Origin: an uncultured Pelagibacteraceae bacterium
GTDB lineage: Bacteria; Pseudomonadota; Alphaproteobacteria; Pelagibacterales; Pelagibacteraceae
Direction of reading: 5' to 3'
Assembly (NCBI GenBank): GCA_902522525.1
Contig: CABYVU010000006.1
Location: forward strand, 1-62,511
DNA length: 62,511 nt
The position numbers and the translations under genes are program-made. Below are positions 25,403-37,234 of the stretch, one piece after another. How positions within the stretch are numbered: the stretch's first letter is position 1; each line of letters opens with the position of its first letter. The notes under the pieces were generated by a model. It saw only the letters and a list, made by a program, of their open reading frames with translations, had not been told where the DNA came from and did no database searches.

Positions 25403-27168
25403 TGTCAAAATTATATTCAGGAGCTGAGATAGTATTTAAATGTTTAGAAGACCAAAATGTTAGTCACATTTTTGGTTATCCTGGTGGAGCAGTTCTTCCA
25501 ATTTATGATGAATTAAAAAATTTTAATTCTGTAAAACATATTTTAGTAAGGCATGAACAAGGTGCAGGACACGCTGCTGAAGGTTATGCAAGATCAACTG
25601 GAAAACCAGGTGTATTATTAGTTACTTCTGGCCCTGGAGCAACGAATGCTGTTACTGCCTTAACAGATGCTTACATGGACTCTGTACCGTTAGTTTGCAT
25701 CACAGGACAAGTTCCAACACATTTAATTGGTACTGATGCATTTCAAGAATGTGATACAACCGGAATTACTAGACCTTGTACTAAACATAACTGGTTAGTC
25801 AAAGATGTTAATGACTTAGCTAAAATAATACATAAGGCTTTTGAAGTAGCAACTACAGGTAGACCAGGACCAGTTCTAGTTGATATACCTAAAGATATTC
25901 AATTTCAAAAAGCAAAATATAAACTTTATACAAAACCAAAAAAATTAAATGGTAAATCCCATGATAATTTTTCACAAAAAAATATTGACGACTTAATTGA
26001 ATTAATAAGTAAATCAAGAAGACCAATTTTTTATACTGGAGGTGGAGTAATAAATTCAGGAGCTAAAGCAAGTGATCTTTTAAGAGAGCTTGTATATGCA
26101 ACAGGTTTTCCAATAACTTCTACATTACAGGGTTTGGGTTGTTTCCCTGCTGATGATAATCAATTTTTAGGAATGTTAGGTATGCATGGTACCTATGAAG
26201 CAAACAATGCTATGTATAGTTGTGACTTAATGATAAACGTTGGCGCAAGGTTTGACGATAGAATTACTGGTAAAATTGATGAGTTCTCTCCTAAATCTAA
26301 AAAAGTTCATATTGATATAGATCCATCATCTATAAATAAAAATGTAAAAGTAGACCTCGCAATTGTTGGAGACATTAAATCAGTTTTAACTACAACACTA
26401 AAAACTTTTAAAAAATCAAAAAAGAATTTCTCTAAATCAAATAAACATCAAATATCTAATTGGTGGGAACAAATTCAGAAGTGGAGATCTAAAAGATCAT
26501 TAGATTATATTGGTAGTGAAGAGACAATAAAACCACAGTATGCAATCGAAAGGCTATACGAGCTAACTAAAGATAAAGATACATATATCACAACTGAAGT
26601 AGGTCAACATCAAATGTGGGCTGCTCAACACTATAAGTTCAATAAACCAAATAGATGGATGACCTCTGGAGGTCTTGGCACTATGGGATATGGCTTACCT
26701 GCAGCTGTTGGAGTTCAGATTGCACATCCAAAAAAATTAGTTATTGATATTGCTGGAGAAGCATCTGTTTTGATGACTATGCAAGAAATGTCTACAGCAG
26801 TACAATATAATCTACCTATAAAAATATTTATTTTAAATAATGAATACATGGGGATGGTAAGACAGTGGCAGGAATTACTTCATGATAAAAATTATTCAGA
26901 AAGTTATACCGCTGCATTGCCAGATTTTGTTAAAATGGCCGAGGCTTATGGTTGTGTCGGTATAAGAGCAAAAACACCTGAGGAATTAGATGATAAGATC
27001 ATTGAAATGTTAAACTCAGATCGACCAGTTATATTTGATTGCCTTGTAGATAAACAAGAAAACTGTTTTCCGATGATACCTTCCGGAAAACCTCATAATC
27101 AAATGTTACTTGGTCCTAAAGATCAAAAAGAAAAAAAGATTACTGGAAAGGGCAGAACACTCGTTTAA
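25402..27168 (+). CDS. ilvB: Acetolactate synthase (AHAS), large catalytic subunit
   Basis: TPP- and FAD-dependent enzyme that makes acetolactate and acetohydroxybutyrate for Val, Leu and Ile. The 588 residues contain the N-terminal TPP pyrimidine domain (GYPGGAVLPIYDEL, catalytic Glu in VRHEQGAGHAAEGYAR), the central domain, and the C-terminal PP domain (GGLGTMGYGLPAAVG, NNEYMGMVRQWQ). The first residue of the diphosphate/Mg motif, normally Asp after Gly (GDA/GDG), is Glu453 here (AGEASVLMTMQE). The rest of the motif is intact. ilvH starts at the stop (TAATG). Confidence 0.94.
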   Translation: MSKLYSGAEIVFKCLEDQNVSHIFGYPGGAVLPIYDELKNFNSVKHILVRHEQGAGHAAEGYARSTGKPGVLLVTSGPGATNAVTALTDAYMDSVPLVCITGQVPTHLIGTDAFQECDTTGITRPCTKHNWLVKDVNDLAKIIHKAFEVATTGRPGPVLVDIPKDIQFQKAKYKLYTKPKKLNGKSHDNFSQKNIDDLIELISKSRRPIFYTGGGVINSGAKASDLLRELVYATGFPITSTLQGLGCFPADDNQFLGMLGMHGTYEANNAMYSCDLMINVGARFDDRITGKIDEFSPKSKKVHIDIDPSSINKNVKVDLAIVGDIKSVLTTTLKTFKKSKKNFSKSNKHQISNWWEQIQKWRSKRSLDYIGSEETIKPQYAIERLYELTKDKDTYITTEVGQHQMWAAQHYKFNKPNRWMTSGGLGTMGYGLPAAVGVQIAHPKKLVIDIAGEASVLMTMQEMSTAVQYNLPIKIFILNNEYMGMVRQWQELLHDKNYSESYTAALPDFVKMAEAYGCVGIRAKTPEELDDKIIEMLNSDRPVIFDCLVDKQENCFPMIPSGKPHNQMLLGPKDQKEKKITGKGRTLV

Positions 27169-27716
27169 TGGCTAACTCAAAATCAGCATATAGTTTTGCA
27201 GGAAAAAAGCAGAAACCTGATACACATATTATAGTTGTATGGGTAGATAATGAAGCTGGAGTTTTAGCTCGTGTAGTTGGTTTGTTTTCGGGAAGAGGCT
27301 ACAATATAGAGTCTCTTGCAGTAGCTGAGGTTGATCAGAAGCAAAATATTTCAAGAATAACAATTGTAACTACGGGTACACCTCAAGTAATAGATCAGAT
27401 TAAACTTCAATTAAAAAAATTAGTTCCAGTTCATAAAGTAGCAGATTTTAAGAGAGAAGATAAAAATGTTATTTTTAAAGAAATGGCATTGTTTAAGTTT
27501 GTTGCAAACAACGGTAAATTAAATAAGGCTTTTAAAGCTTGTAAAAATTATAACCCAGTAATATTAGATAAAACAAATAAATCAAATGTTATACAAATTA
27601 CAGCTTTAAGAAGAGAAATAGACAGTATGTCAAAAAATTTAAAAAAATTTGGTTTAGTGAGTGTTTCAAGAACAGGCGCAGTTGCTATGACAAGAGGGTC
27701 AGAGATATTTAAATAA
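27168..27716 (+). CDS. ilvH: Acetolactate synthase, small regulatory subunit
   Basis: A 182-residue regulatory partner of IlvB. The N-terminal ACT domain (VWVDNEAGVLARVVGLFSGR, YNIESLAV) binds valine for feedback inhibition, and the C-terminal domain (VISVSRTG-like end, LVSVSRTGAVAMTRG) helps activate the large subunit. An N-terminal extension of about 20 residues precedes the ACT domain. The 1-nt overlap with ilvB suggests coupled synthesis. Confidence 0.94.
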   Translation: MANSKSAYSFAGKKQKPDTHIIVVWVDNEAGVLARVVGLFSGRGYNIESLAVAEVDQKQNISRITIVTTGTPQVIDQIKLQLKKLVPVHKVADFKREDKNVIFKEMALFKFVANNGKLNKAFKACKNYNPVILDKTNKSNVIQITALRREIDSMSKNLKKFGLVSVSRTGAVAMTRGSEIFK

Positions 27717-27727
27717 CTTATAAATTA

Positions 27728-28763
<1,036 letters not shown>

Positions 28764-28852
28764 ATTAATTATTGTTTTATTAGGTCTAAAAAGGCATTTT
28801 ATTTTGCAATCTGAGCGTGAGCATGTATGATACTTGGGCTTAAAATAATATA

Positions 28853-31476
<2,624 letters not shown>

Positions 31477-31481
31477 TCAAA

Positions 31482-32324
31482 ATGTCTAGAGAAATGGGCA
31501 GAGACGATTTGGTTATATCTGCTCGTTCAATTTTTTTAAATAAAGGTAATAGACGAAAATTTTCTCTTTGGACTTTAATTGTAGTATCTATAATTGTTCT
31601 ATCATTAGAATACTTTAAAACAGGACCTATTAATCAGTTTAGATCAGTAGCCAAAGATGCTGTTTTTAAAACTTCATATATTATATCATTACCATTTTTA
31701 TCTTTAAAAAATGCTTATTACGGTGTTAGTGATCTTTTAAAAATACATGAAGAAAATCAACAACTTAAGATTATTGATTTAAATATTGAGGAGTTAAAAC
31801 TTGAAAATCAATTTTTAAAAGAAGAAAATTTAAGGCTTTATGCACTGATTGAAGAAAAAAACCTTTTTTCAGATAGTTATCATTTAACTAAAGTTTTACT
31901 AGATCAGAGGAGCCCATATTTACGATCAATTGTGATTAATAAAGGTTTCAAACATGATATTAAAATAGGCTCAGGTGTGAGAAGTGGATCATATTTTATA
32001 GGTAAGGTAGTTGAAGTTAATTACTTAACTTCGAGAGTTTTATTAATAAATGATCTTAATAGTAAGATACCAGTAATAATTGAACCTAATGGAACCATGG
32101 CAATAGTTTCAGGGAATGGAAGTAAATTTAATGGTGATATTGAGTATCTGCCTGAAAAAAACCAAGTCGAAGAGGGTCATATTGTTTATACTTCAGGAGC
32201 TGATGGGATAATTTCCTCTGGAATACCCATAGGCAAAATAACTATTATAAATAACAAAAAATATGTGAAATTTTTTGCAGATTTTGATCAAATTAAATTT
32301 GTTAAGGTTTATTTTAAAAAGTGA
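31482..32324 (+). CDS. mreC: Rod shape-determining protein MreC
   Basis: A 280-residue bitopic protein with one transmembrane segment at about residues 27-42, a periplasmic coiled coil (LLKIHEENQQLKIIDLN and following, about 85-125) and the beta-sandwich MreC domain with VVINKGFKHDIKIGSGV and EGHIVYTSGADGIISSGIP. It links MreB to PBP2. The stop overlaps the GTG start of mreD (GTGA). Confidence 0.94.
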   Translation: MSREMGRDDLVISARSIFLNKGNRRKFSLWTLIVVSIIVLSLEYFKTGPINQFRSVAKDAVFKTSYIISLPFLSLKNAYYGVSDLLKIHEENQQLKIIDLNIEELKLENQFLKEENLRLYALIEEKNLFSDSYHLTKVLLDQRSPYLRSIVINKGFKHDIKIGSGVRSGSYFIGKVVEVNYLTSRVLLINDLNSKIPVIIEPNGTMAIVSGNGSKFNGDIEYLPEKNQVEEGHIVYTSGADGIISSGIPIGKITIINNKKYVKFFADFDQIKFVKVYFKK

Positions 32325-32851
32325 GTTTATTTGCCAACAGAATTTATTCTAAGACAATTACAAGTTTACCCACTTTAATTTTATTTTTAGTCGTAATTTT
32401 AGGTTTTAATATTAATATTATTTATAAAAATTATGATTTTATCATAAACTTTAGCTACATAATTGTATTCTTCTGGAGTTTAAAAAAACCAGAACATCTA
32501 GGTTATGGATTAGTTTTTTTTGCAGGTATTGTAAATGATGTAGTTCAAAGTTTGCCAATTGGAATATCTTCCCTAGATTATTTATTATTATCTGCGATTG
32601 CAATATTTATAAGAAATAGAACAATCATATACAATTTAATTTATGATTGGATATCATTTTTCATAGCAATTTTAATTGTAGGATCATTAAATTATATTAT
32701 ATTAATAACAATATTTAAAATTCCAATTGTCTATGAAAGTTTAATATTGGGTTTATTCGTTACATTTTTAATTTACCCTATATTTTTCAAAATATTTGTT
32801 TGGATAGATAATATGGTGCTTGTTAAAAAGAATGATAAAAAAAACAGATAA
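32321..32851 (+). CDS. mreD: Rod shape-determining protein MreD
   Basis: A 176-residue integral membrane protein with about five hydrophobic segments. Sequence conservation in this family is weak, but GYGLVFFAGIVNDVVQSLPIGISSL is the recognisable central stretch, and the position between mreC and mrdA supports the call. The start is a GTG overlapping the mreC stop. The end overlaps the preferred mrdA start by 20 nt. Confidence 0.85.
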   Translation: MSLFANRIYSKTITSLPTLILFLVVILGFNINIIYKNYDFIINFSYIIVFFWSLKKPEHLGYGLVFFAGIVNDVVQSLPIGISSLDYLLLSAIAIFIRNRTIIYNLIYDWISFFIAILIVGSLNYIILITIFKIPIVYESLILGLFVTFLIYPIFFKIFVWIDNMVLVKKNDKKNR

Positions 32852-34778
32852 TTTAAATAAAAATAAAATTATAAGTAGGAGACTTTTTGTTTTGGTTGCT
32901 GCAAAAATTGGGTTACTTGGGATTATTACTTCAAGATTATATAATCTACAAATTTCTGAAAAGCAAAAATATGAAGTTTTATCTGACAAAAATAGAATTA
33001 GAGAATGGAAAACTCCACCTCAAAGAGGAATAATAACTGATTATTTTAATAATGTTATTGCAGATAATCAAAGAGTTTATCAAGTTCATTTATCTTTAGA
33101 AGAAGTTTCCAATTTTAATAATTCAATTTTTAAACTTAAAAATATTATTAGTCTTAAAGAGGATGAAATAAAAAAAATATTTGATAAGAAAGAAAAATCT
33201 AAAGCGTGGGATACTTTAATAATTTCTGAAAATTTATCATGGAACGAATTTTCTAAATTAAATTTGTATTTGCATGAATTGGATGGAGCGAAGCCAGTTT
33301 TGTCTACCTCAAGATATTACCCTTATTCTAATGATTTAGTACATGTTGTTGGTTATGTTGGTGATGCAACAACTCAAGATATTCAAAATAAAAAAAAAAT
33401 AGAGGAAAACTTTGTACCAGGTTTAAAAGTTGGAAAAATTGGTATTGAAAATTCAAAAGATACTGACTTAATAGGAAATCATGGAACTAAAATATATGAA
33501 GTAAATGCATCAGGAAAAAAAATAAGAGAAATTAGTTATAATAAAGAAACTCAAGGTGAAAATTTAAGAACTACCATAGACCTTGAAATTCAGCAATTGG
33601 CTCAAGAGTTACTAAAAAATCAGGCAGGTTCAATATGCGTTATGGATATATACACAGGTGAGGTAATTGCCATGGCATCGTCCCCAACCTACGATCCAAA
33701 TAAGTTTACTCATGGAATAAGCACTAAAGATTGGAATGAAATTAAAAATAATAGATTAAGACCTTTACTAAATAAATCATTAGCTGGATTATATTCCCCT
33801 GGATCTACTATAAAACCCTTGGTTGCACTAGCTGCACTAGAATATGGGATAATAGACACAAAGTTTAAAGTAAACTGTAAAGGCCATGATCATCCATATG
33901 AATTGTATGGAGAAAGATATCATTGTTGGAAAAAAAATGGCCATGGATGGATGAGTATGAGAAATGCCATTAAACAGTCATGTGATATTTATTTTTATGA
34001 AGTTGCAAGGCTTTTAGGCGTAGACAAGCTCTCATTCATTGCAAAAAGATATGGCCTGGGTTCAAAAGTTTTAGATGATTTTTTTTCGGAAGAAAAAAAA
34101 GGAATTGTCCCCTCAACGAAATGGAAAAAACAAGTTTTAGAAGAGTCTTGGTATCTTGGTGAAACTATAATTACTGGAATAGGACAGGGTTATATTCAGG
34201 CTACTCCACTTCAACTATGTTTGATGACAGCTCAATTGGCTAATGGAGGCTTCAAAATTAAGCCAAATTTAATTTATGATAAAGAAATAGATTTAGATAT
34301 TATTAAATCAAAAATTGAAAGCGAAAAAAATAAATCTGTAAGTCAAAATATTTTAAAAGATCAGGAATTTAAATACTATGAAAGACTTTACAGAAATTCC
34401 AATAATTTAAAGTTAGTTCTAGATGCAATGTATGGGTCAACCAATGAACAGTTTGGAACTTCCTTTAGATCTAGACACAAAGAAGATAAATACATGTTTG
34501 CTGGAAAAACTGGAACTTCACAAGTTAAAAGAATTACTGATCAAGATAGAGAGCTTGATTTAGACCTTGAAGAGATAGAGTATAAAAGTAGAGATCATGC
34601 TTTATTTATTGCATTTGCGCCTTATGATAAACCAAGATATTCCCTTAGTGTTTTGATAGAGCATGGAGGATCTGGTAGTAAAGCAGCCGCCCCACTAGCA
34701 AACAAATTAATAAAGAAAATTTTAGATAGACATGAACTAAGAGAAAAAATTAGAAAAGATTTAAAAAATATTGCATGA
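32832..34778 (+). CDS. mrdA: Penicillin-binding protein 2 (peptidoglycan D,D-transpeptidase)
   Basis: Elongation-specific transpeptidase of the rod complex. The ATG at 32832 (648 residues) is preferred over a TTG 12 nt upstream. One transmembrane segment at about residues 18-35 precedes the pedestal domain (PPQRGIITDYFNNVIADN) and the transpeptidase domain, with the SxxK nucleophile in SPGSTIKPLV, SxN-like KQSCDIYFYE (SCD), and KTG in FAGKTGTSQ. The stop overlaps the rodA ATG. Confidence 0.95.
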   Translation: MIKKTDNLNKNKIISRRLFVLVAAKIGLLGIITSRLYNLQISEKQKYEVLSDKNRIREWKTPPQRGIITDYFNNVIADNQRVYQVHLSLEEVSNFNNSIFKLKNIISLKEDEIKKIFDKKEKSKAWDTLIISENLSWNEFSKLNLYLHELDGAKPVLSTSRYYPYSNDLVHVVGYVGDATTQDIQNKKKIEENFVPGLKVGKIGIENSKDTDLIGNHGTKIYEVNASGKKIREISYNKETQGENLRTTIDLEIQQLAQELLKNQAGSICVMDIYTGEVIAMASSPTYDPNKFTHGISTKDWNEIKNNRLRPLLNKSLAGLYSPGSTIKPLVALAALEYGIIDTKFKVNCKGHDHPYELYGERYHCWKKNGHGWMSMRNAIKQSCDIYFYEVARLLGVDKLSFIAKRYGLGSKVLDDFFSEEKKGIVPSTKWKKQVLEESWYLGETIITGIGQGYIQATPLQLCLMTAQLANGGFKIKPNLIYDKEIDLDIIKSKIESEKNKSVSQNILKDQEFKYYERLYRNSNNLKLVLDAMYGSTNEQFGTSFRSRHKEDKYMFAGKTGTSQVKRITDQDRELDLDLEEIEYKSRDHALFIAFAPYDKPRYSLSVLIEHGGSGSKAAAPLANKLIKKILDRHELREKIRKDLKNIA

Positions 34779-35905
34779 TTCTATCAACTTCACTAAATTC
34801 TACTAACTATTCATTTATTGATAAACTGAAAGCTGTCGATTACTTTTTAATAATAATTGTTGCCATAATAGGTTCAATGAGTGTTTTTTCGATTTATTCT
34901 ACAGAAAGTGGGAACTTTTCTTTTTATACGAAAAATCATCTAACCAGATTTCTAGTTTTTTTTTCTATGTTTTTAGTTCTGTCATTTGTAAGAATTTCAT
35001 TCTGGTATAGACAGGCATATTTTTTTTATATTCTAGGAATACTACTTCTATTACTCGTAGTTTTCTTTGGAATTTCATCATCAGGATCTAAACGATGGAT
35101 AAATCTTTTCATAATGAACCTTCAGCCTTCAGAACTAATGAAAATTGCAGTAATAGTTTGTTTTGCAAGATATTACCATCGTACTCAAAGCTCAGATATT
35201 CAAAGTTATAAATATTTATTACAACCAATTATACTTTTGTTGATACCTTGCTATTTAGTTATAACTCAACCTGATTTAGGAACAGCAATTTTAATAGCAG
35301 GAAGTGGGTTAGCTATTATTTGGTTAGCAGGACTTAATTTAAAATATTTTATATATTCAGGATTAATATTATTAGTCTCATTACCTTTTGTAATTTCAAT
35401 TTTAAAACCATATCAAAAATCAAGAATATTAACTTTTTTTAATCCAGACAGAGACCCTTTGGGTGCAGGTTATCAAATAATTCAATCTAAAATAGCAATT
35501 GGTTCAGGAGGATTGTTAGGCAAAGGTTTCTTGCAAGGTACACAAAGTTATCTAGAATTCTTACCTGAAAAACACACTGACTTTATTTTTACTCTTTTTT
35601 CTGAAGAATTTGGCTTTGTTGGTTCAATGGTTCTAATTTTATTATATGCTTTATTAATTTTCAGAATAATAAGGATTGGCTTTTCTTGTAGATCATTTTT
35701 TGCAAAACTATACTGTTTTGGTTTTGCATCTGCTTTATTCTTTTATATTTTTGTAAATATAGCTATGGTAGTTGGGTTGTTGCCAATAGTTGGAGCACCA
35801 CTTCCTATCATGTCATACGGTGGATCATCTATGTTATCAATAATGTTTGGTTTAGGTATCGTAATGAGCTGCAAAATTTATAGTCGAGATCCGATCGGCA
35901 ATTAA
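34775..35905 (+). CDS. rodA: RodA, SEDS-family peptidoglycan glycosyltransferase
   Basis: A 376-residue protein with about ten transmembrane segments that polymerises lipid II together with PBP2. SEDS signatures are GSKRWINLFIMNLQPSELMK, ITQPDLGTAILIAGSG and the C-terminal GAPLPIMSYGGSSMLS. The large periplasmic loop with LPEKHTDFIF contains the conserved catalytic Asp region. It is coupled to mrdA by a 4-nt overlap and closes the shape operon. A 73-bp spacer to the next gene contains a new -10 box. Confidence 0.95.
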   Translation: MILSTSLNSTNYSFIDKLKAVDYFLIIIVAIIGSMSVFSIYSTESGNFSFYTKNHLTRFLVFFSMFLVLSFVRISFWYRQAYFFYILGILLLLLVVFFGISSSGSKRWINLFIMNLQPSELMKIAVIVCFARYYHRTQSSDIQSYKYLLQPIILLLIPCYLVITQPDLGTAILIAGSGLAIIWLAGLNLKYFIYSGLILLVSLPFVISILKPYQKSRILTFFNPDRDPLGAGYQIIQSKIAIGSGGLLGKGFLQGTQSYLEFLPEKHTDFIFTLFSEEFGFVGSMVLILLYALLIFRIIRIGFSCRSFFAKLYCFGFASALFFYIFVNIAMVVGLLPIVGAPLPIMSYGGSSMLSIMFGLGIVMSCKIYSRDPIGN

Positions 35906-35947
35906 GATATTGTAAACCGTTATCCACCGCGATCAAATAACATCTAT

Positions 35948-35953
35948 TATAAT
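35948..35953 (+). promoter_or_regulatory. -10 box upstream of the dadA-ior unit
   Basis: A perfect TATAAT lies 25 nt before the GTG start at 35979, in the spacer after rodA. No good -35 hexamer stands at 16-18 nt, so the promoter may depend on an activator or be weak. Confidence 0.4.
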
Positions 35954-35978
35954 CTATCCCACCAACTATATTTTCCTT

Positions 35979-37220
35979 GTGTCTGAAAAAATTTTTAAAG
36001 TTGGTATTATAGGAGCGGGAATTCAAGGAGTATGCAATGCTCTTTTTCTTCAAAAAAAAGGCTATCAAGTAATCTTGTTTGATAGAGATGAGCCTGGAAA
36101 TGCTGCCTCTTATGGAAATGCAGGTCATTTTTCTCCTTATGCATCAGTCCCTTTAAACAGACCAGATATTGTAAGCGATGTTCCATCAATGCTTATAAGT
36201 TCAAGAGGACCTTTGGCACTTAAATGGAATTATCTTCCAAAAATGATTCCTTGGTTTTCAAAATTTTTAATGAATTGTACTAATGATAAAATGATGCATA
36301 CAGCAAAAAATATGCATCAAATTTTGGATCAATCATTACTGGCATATGACGAACTATTTGAAGAGATAGATTTAGAGGGTTTGGTTGAAAATAATGGAAT
36401 TTTATATGTCTGGAATGAAAAAAATTTAAAAAGTAGAGAGCTAGAAATAAAAATTAGAAATGATCTAGGTGTTAAGCAACAAATAGTGAATAAAAAAGAA
36501 ATACATGATTTAGAACCTAACTTAAAACCATTTTACCATGGCGGTGTTTTTTACGATTATGCTAGACATGCAAGAAACCCAAAAAAAATACTAGTTAAGT
36601 TGTTTCAAAATTTTATTAATAAGGGTGGAAAATTTCTAAAACTTAATATTCAAGATCTAAATTTTGATGAGGAAAAACCTGTTTTAAGATCAGAAACTCA
36701 AAGATTTGTTTTTGATAAGTTGGTTATAGCTTGTGGTGCTTTTTCAAAAAAACTTACTGATAAACTTCATGAAAATATTCCTTTAGATACAGAAAGAGGG
36801 TATCATGTTCATTTTAAAGATTTTGACCATTTAATATCTAGACCAGTAGTTTATTCCAATAGAGGATTTGGAATGTCACCAATGGACCAAGGGCTAAGAG
36901 TAGTTGGAACTGTGGAGTTTGGTGGTCTAGAAAATGCTTTATCAAAATCTAGGATCAAAAACTTAATTTTAAATGCAAAGGATATGCTTGATGGCTTGCC
37001 TGAGCATAAAGATGAGTGGTTAGGGTTTAGACCTACACTGCCAGATTTTTTACCAATAATTGGACCATCAAAAAATTATAAAAATGTATTTTACTCATTT
37101 GGTCATCATCATTTAGGATGGACTTTAGGTGCAATTTCTGGAAAAATAGTATCTTGTATGATTGCAAATGAAAATACTAATATGGATTTAAAACCTTACA
37201 GTTCAGTTAGATTTGCTTAA
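35979..37220 (+). CDS. FAD-dependent oxidoreductase, D-amino-acid dehydrogenase (DadA) type
   Basis: A 413-residue DAO-fold flavoprotein. The N-terminal FAD motif VGIIGAGIQGVCNALFLQ is followed by DRDEPGNAASYGNAGHFSP, a stretch shared with DadA. The C-terminal GFRPTLPDFLPIIGPS and FGHHHLGWTLGAISGKIV complete the FAD site. Family members oxidise D-amino acids (or related secondary amines) to 2-oxo acids, passing electrons to the respiratory chain. The start is GTG. It lies 14 nt before a 2-oxoacid:ferredoxin oxidoreductase, which fits a route from D-amino acid to acyl-CoA (inference). Confidence 0.82.
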   Translation: MSEKIFKVGIIGAGIQGVCNALFLQKKGYQVILFDRDEPGNAASYGNAGHFSPYASVPLNRPDIVSDVPSMLISSRGPLALKWNYLPKMIPWFSKFLMNCTNDKMMHTAKNMHQILDQSLLAYDELFEEIDLEGLVENNGILYVWNEKNLKSRELEIKIRNDLGVKQQIVNKKEIHDLEPNLKPFYHGGVFYDYARHARNPKKILVKLFQNFINKGGKFLKLNIQDLNFDEEKPVLRSETQRFVFDKLVIACGAFSKKLTDKLHENIPLDTERGYHVHFKDFDHLISRPVVYSNRGFGMSPMDQGLRVVGTVEFGGLENALSKSRIKNLILNAKDMLDGLPEHKDEWLGFRPTLPDFLPIIGPSKNYKNVFYSFGHHHLGWTLGAISGKIVSCMIANENTNMDLKPYSSVRFA

Positions 37221-37234
37221 AAAAGTTAAATAGT

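Noticed and set aside
28820..28845. Six-codon open frame (starting ATG TAT GAT) before leuA as an attenuation leader peptide
   Set aside because: It has no leucine codons, no visible ribosome site and no terminator/antiterminator pair follows.
32820..32831. TTG start for mrdA
   Set aside because: The ATG at 32832 is a better start, and the four extra residues carry no family signal.
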